The notes under the pieces were generated by a model that was given only the letters and a program-made list of their open reading frames with translations, searched no databases and had not been told where the DNA came from. From Nitrospirales bacterium (lineage in GTDB: Bacteria; Nitrospirota; Nitrospiria; Nitrospirales; UBA8639), in assembly GCA_021604265.1 (NCBI GenBank), contig BQIY01000060.1, positions 1 to 9,180 on the forward strand: a DNA stretch of 9,180 nt, written 5' to 3'. The first letter of the stretch is position 1. Every line of letters starts with the position of its first letter. Of the stretch, positions 7,040 to 9,180 are shown piece by piece. The position numbers were made by a program, and so were the translations under genes.

Positions 7040-8458
7040 TCACGAATTCGTGGTCGATTCGAGTTGAATTTCCTTTTGTTTAAGTAGGCGGGAAAGATAG
7101 GTTCGCTGGAGTTGTAGGAGATCTGCTGCTTTTGTCTGACTCCAGTTGCTTCGTCGTAGCGCCTGCTCAAGAATGTGCCGGCTATATTGTTCAATAGCCT
7201 CATGGTAGGGCAGATTTTCGCCGTCTTGAAATGGATCGATCCCCCATGGACCTAATCCCAATTGTTCGGGAACGATTTCTTCATCGATGCCGAGAACGAC
7301 GGCACGCGCAATGGCATTGCTGAGTTCTCGAATATTTCCGGGCCAACTGTAACTGCGCATAGCTTTGATGGTCTCTTTCGTGAAGGTTCGTGGCGGTCGT
7401 TTCATCTCTCGAAGATGAAAATCCAAGAAGAAATCGGCTAATGGTATGATGTCATCAGGTCGTTCCCGCAGTGGGGGCAAGGAAAGGCTTACGACATTCA
7501 AGCGAAAATACAGATCTTCACGGAAGCGTCCTTCTTTCACCGCTTGTTTGAGGTCTTTATTGGTTGCGGCCAGCACGCGGATATTGACCTTGACCAGGCG
7601 ATTTCCACCTACACGGTGGAATTCGTGATCTTGAAGGAGTCGTAGGAGTTTGGCTTGTAGCGTCATGGGCATATCGCCGATTTCATCAAGGAACAGTGTC
7701 CCTCCATCCGCTTCTTCTAATCGGCCTTTTTGGCGGGAGTCAGCACCGGTAAAGGCCCCTTTTTCATGCCCGAACAATTCATTTTCGAGGAGGGTCTCGT
7801 TTAATGCCACGCAATTGATTATGCTGAACGGCATGGTACGGCGAGGGCTCCATTTGTGAATGGAGCGAGAAAACAATTCTTTGCCTGTTCCACTTTCCCC
7901 GAGCAGTAAGACGGTTGCGTCACAGGATGCGGCACGTTGAGCGAGTTCGATAATAGATTGGATGCTCGGGCTGTTGCCAACAATGGTGTTATATCGGCTT
8001 TCTACTTCTGTCCGCAGCGATGTCACTTGTTGCTTCAGGACTTCTCGTTCCATGGCTTTTTTGACCACAATTTCAAGATGGTCAAAGTCAATCGGTTTCG
8101 TGAGGAAATCATACGCCCCTGTTTTCATTGCCTCGACGGCATTTTCAATGGTGGCATTAGCTGTCATCACAATAACAGGCAGATCGACGGTCGGTTTGCT
8201 AGGATCTGATGCCGTATGTTCTTTGGCTTGGTGAGCCGCGTCACCCAATGGAAATAGATGATGAAGGACTTCAAGTCCGGACATGCGTGGAAGGGTCAAA
8301 TCAAGAAGGACGAGATGTGGAGTTTCAAGTTCAATGGCATCAATAGCCTGTTTCCCGTCTGCTGCTGACACGGTAGTATAGCCCTGCCCTTCCAGACGGT
8401 CGGTGAGCATGAGAACAATATCGGGGTCATCATCAACAATGAGAATCTTCTTTTTCAT
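7040..8458 (-). CDS. sigma-54-dependent response regulator (NtrC family)
   Basis: This 472-residue transcription activator has three domains. The receiver (1-135) shows the acidic pair Asp10/Asp11, the phospho-acceptor Asp53 in LLDLTLP, Thr99 and Lys121 (KP). The AAA+ domain (about 158-395) has Walker A GESGTGKE (187-194), the sigma-54 contact loop GAFTGA (234-239) and Walker B GGTLFLDE (252-259). The Fis-type helix-turn-helix lies at about 437-463 (WSQTKAADLL, then RTYLSRLL). It should bind upstream enhancers when phosphorylated and open sigma-54 promoters. Unusually, the receiver carries about 20 extra residues (70-91) between its third helix and fourth strand. GAGGG lies about 9 bases before the ATG. 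The gene faces the kinase gene end to end rather than sharing its operon, so pairing with that kinase is an inference. A possible target is the sigma-54-like element at 3482-3497. Confidence 0.96.
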   Translation of the reverse strand: MKKKILIVDDDPDIVLMLTDRLEGQGYTTVSAADGKQAIDAIELETPHLVLLDLTLPRMSGLEVLHHLFPLGDAAHQAKEHTASDPSKPTVDLPVIVMTANATIENAVEAMKTGAYDFLTKPIDFDHLEIVVKKAMEREVLKQQVTSLRTEVESRYNTIVGNSPSIQSIIELAQRAASCDATVLLLGESGTGKELFSRSIHKWSPRRTMPFSIINCVALNETLLENELFGHEKGAFTGADSRQKGRLEEADGGTLFLDEIGDMPMTLQAKLLRLLQDHEFHRVGGNRLVKVNIRVLAATNKDLKQAVKEGRFREDLYFRLNVVSLSLPPLRERPDDIIPLADFFLDFHLREMKRPPRTFTKETIKAMRSYSWPGNIRELSNAIARAVVLGIDEEIVPEQLGLGPWGIDPFQDGENLPYHEAIEQYSRHILEQALRRSNWSQTKAADLLQLQRTYLSRLLKQKEIQLESTTNS

Positions 8459-8547
8459 GGCATATCCCTCTTAAGCAGTCATGAAGAGAAACTGTGAACA
8501 GCTATAAAGTGTAAGAATGCAATAAGTACGCCTAATTGAATTTGAAA

Positions 8548-8576
8548 TTAATATGATTCGGTATAGTCTGTCGCAA
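8548..8576 (-). promoter_or_regulatory. candidate sigma-70 promoter for the response regulator
   Basis: On the minus strand TTGCGA (8571-8576, 4 of 6) and TATTAA (8548-8553, 4 of 6) are separated by the ideal 17 bases in an AT-rich stretch. Transcription would start near 8541, leaving a leader of about 80 bases. No GG-N10-GC element was seen on the minus strand here, so the regulator does not appear to be under sigma-54 itself. Confidence 0.4.
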
Positions 8577-8659
8577 ATATAGTCATCTTGCAAGTGTTTT
8601 TTCGAAATGGCAGATGCAGAGGGGGGAATGCGGGATAGGGAGTGACAAGATTGAGAATC

Positions 8660-9180
8660 TTAGGGAGCGAGTTGTTCAATAATGGCCGCGGCTAGCAATG
8701 GAACCATGATCTCATGGTGTCCCACGAGTGAATACCCCTGTCCGCCTTTTTGAGTCGGACGCCGCACCACATTGGTCAGGGGGCGATAGTGAGGAAGAAA
8801 GTCCATGTTCACCGTTGTAATGTTCTTTAATGAACGTCCGAGATTTCGGCTCAAAGTTACGGTCTTGAGAAACACTTCAGGAAGCATTACCGCCGATCCG
8901 AGATTGATATAGACCCCCCCTTCCATGCCAGATACGAGTGAAACCAGTGCTCTGAAGTCAATGAGCGATCCTCCTCCAATGGCCGCACCATCAGCCGATG
9001 GATGCATATGGATGATGTCAGTTCCCATGGCGACATGCACAGTGATGGGAATCCCTAATTTCTTCCCTGCGGTCAATAGACTCCGTTGACGATGTGGAAA
9101 CTGCCCTGGGTGTTTAGTCATATAGCGACCAACGGCCTCTCCGATTCCGAGTCCGGCCTTCCATCCTTCAACAATAGCGG
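8660..9180 (-). CDS. conserved protein of unknown function, 3' part (start outside window)
   Basis: The frame is open to the right edge, so this is the C-terminal 172 residues of a longer protein; the ATG at 9119-9121 is internal, since 19 clearly coding codons precede it (ending GIGEAVGRY). Striking segments, numbered from the edge, are GIPITVHVAMGTD (42-54), HMHPSADGAAIGGG (57-70), GGVYINLGSAVMLPEVFLK (87-105), NMDFLPHYRP (124-133) and NVVRRP (136-141), then GYSLVGHHEIMVPLL (148-162). I recognise this as a conserved bacterial protein type but know no function for it. The order of Gly-rich, LGSAV and late charged segments loosely recalls the NAD-binding deoxyhypusine synthase fold; this is a weak guess. 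It lies upstream of the regulator on the same strand, 201 bases away, and is probably a separate transcript. Confidence 0.85.
   Translation of the reverse strand, partial: AIVEGWKAGLGIGEAVGRYMTKHPGQFPHRQRSLLTAGKKLGIPITVHVAMGTDIIHMHPSADGAAIGGGSLIDFRALVSLVSGMEGGVYINLGSAVMLPEVFLKTVTLSRNLGRSLKNITTVNMDFLPHYRPLTNVVRRPTQKGGQGYSLVGHHEIMVPLLAAAIIEQLAP

Noticed and set aside
8647..8661. Hairpin AAGATT-GAG-AATCTT overlapping the stop codon of the right-edge gene as a terminator
   Set aside because: It is perfect but short and AT-rich, and no T-tract follows on the minus strand; stability would be low.
9119..9121. ATG at 9121 as the start of the right-edge gene
   Set aside because: The same frame stays open to the window edge with 19 further codons that continue the protein smoothly (ending GIGEAVGRY), so the real start lies outside.

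Overview
The window (about half GC) reads as bacterial chromosomal DNA with ordinary housekeeping and signalling genes. The gene styles (an ABC_sub_bind-type solute-binding protein beside a HAMP-GAF histidine kinase, an NtrC-type regulator, ApaH, a small zinc-ribbon protein) recall Nitrospirota or a proteobacterium. That placement is a low-confidence impression from protein character, not a measured result. No tRNA, rRNA, CRISPR array, transposase or phage gene is visible.

Left part (1-1743): bases 1-162 hold no gene I can support. Two minus-strand genes follow: a small SAM-dependent methyltransferase (163-825, restarted at an internal ATG with a good ribosome binding site) and, upstream of it, a serine alpha/beta hydrolase (970-1743). 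An 85-base divergent gap separates the hydrolase from plus-strand apaH (1829-2635), the diadenosine tetraphosphatase.

Middle (2636-3580): a 367-base non-coding stretch holds three stem-loop or operator-like elements, the best being a perfect 13-bp inverted repeat at 2767-2799. A 109-residue zinc-ribbon protein of unknown role follows (3003-3332). The next gap (3333-3580) holds a good candidate sigma-54 promoter (3482-3497) with a 7-bp dyad about 90 bases upstream of the expected start of transcription.

Right part (3581-8458) is the main signalling locus. A secreted solute-binding protein (3581-4648) is followed after 27 bases by a 759-residue membrane histidine kinase (4676-6955). Convergent to these lies a sigma-54-dependent response regulator (7040-8458, minus strand). 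The simplest reading is a three-part sensory system: the binding protein captures a ligand, the kinase reads it out, and the regulator activates sigma-54 promoters, possibly including the one in front of the binding-protein gene. The 84-base gap between kinase and regulator is built largely of degenerate heptamers that switch strand half way and can fold back on themselves.

The right edge (8660-9180, minus strand) is the 3' part of a conserved gene that I can describe but not name; its start lies outside the window.
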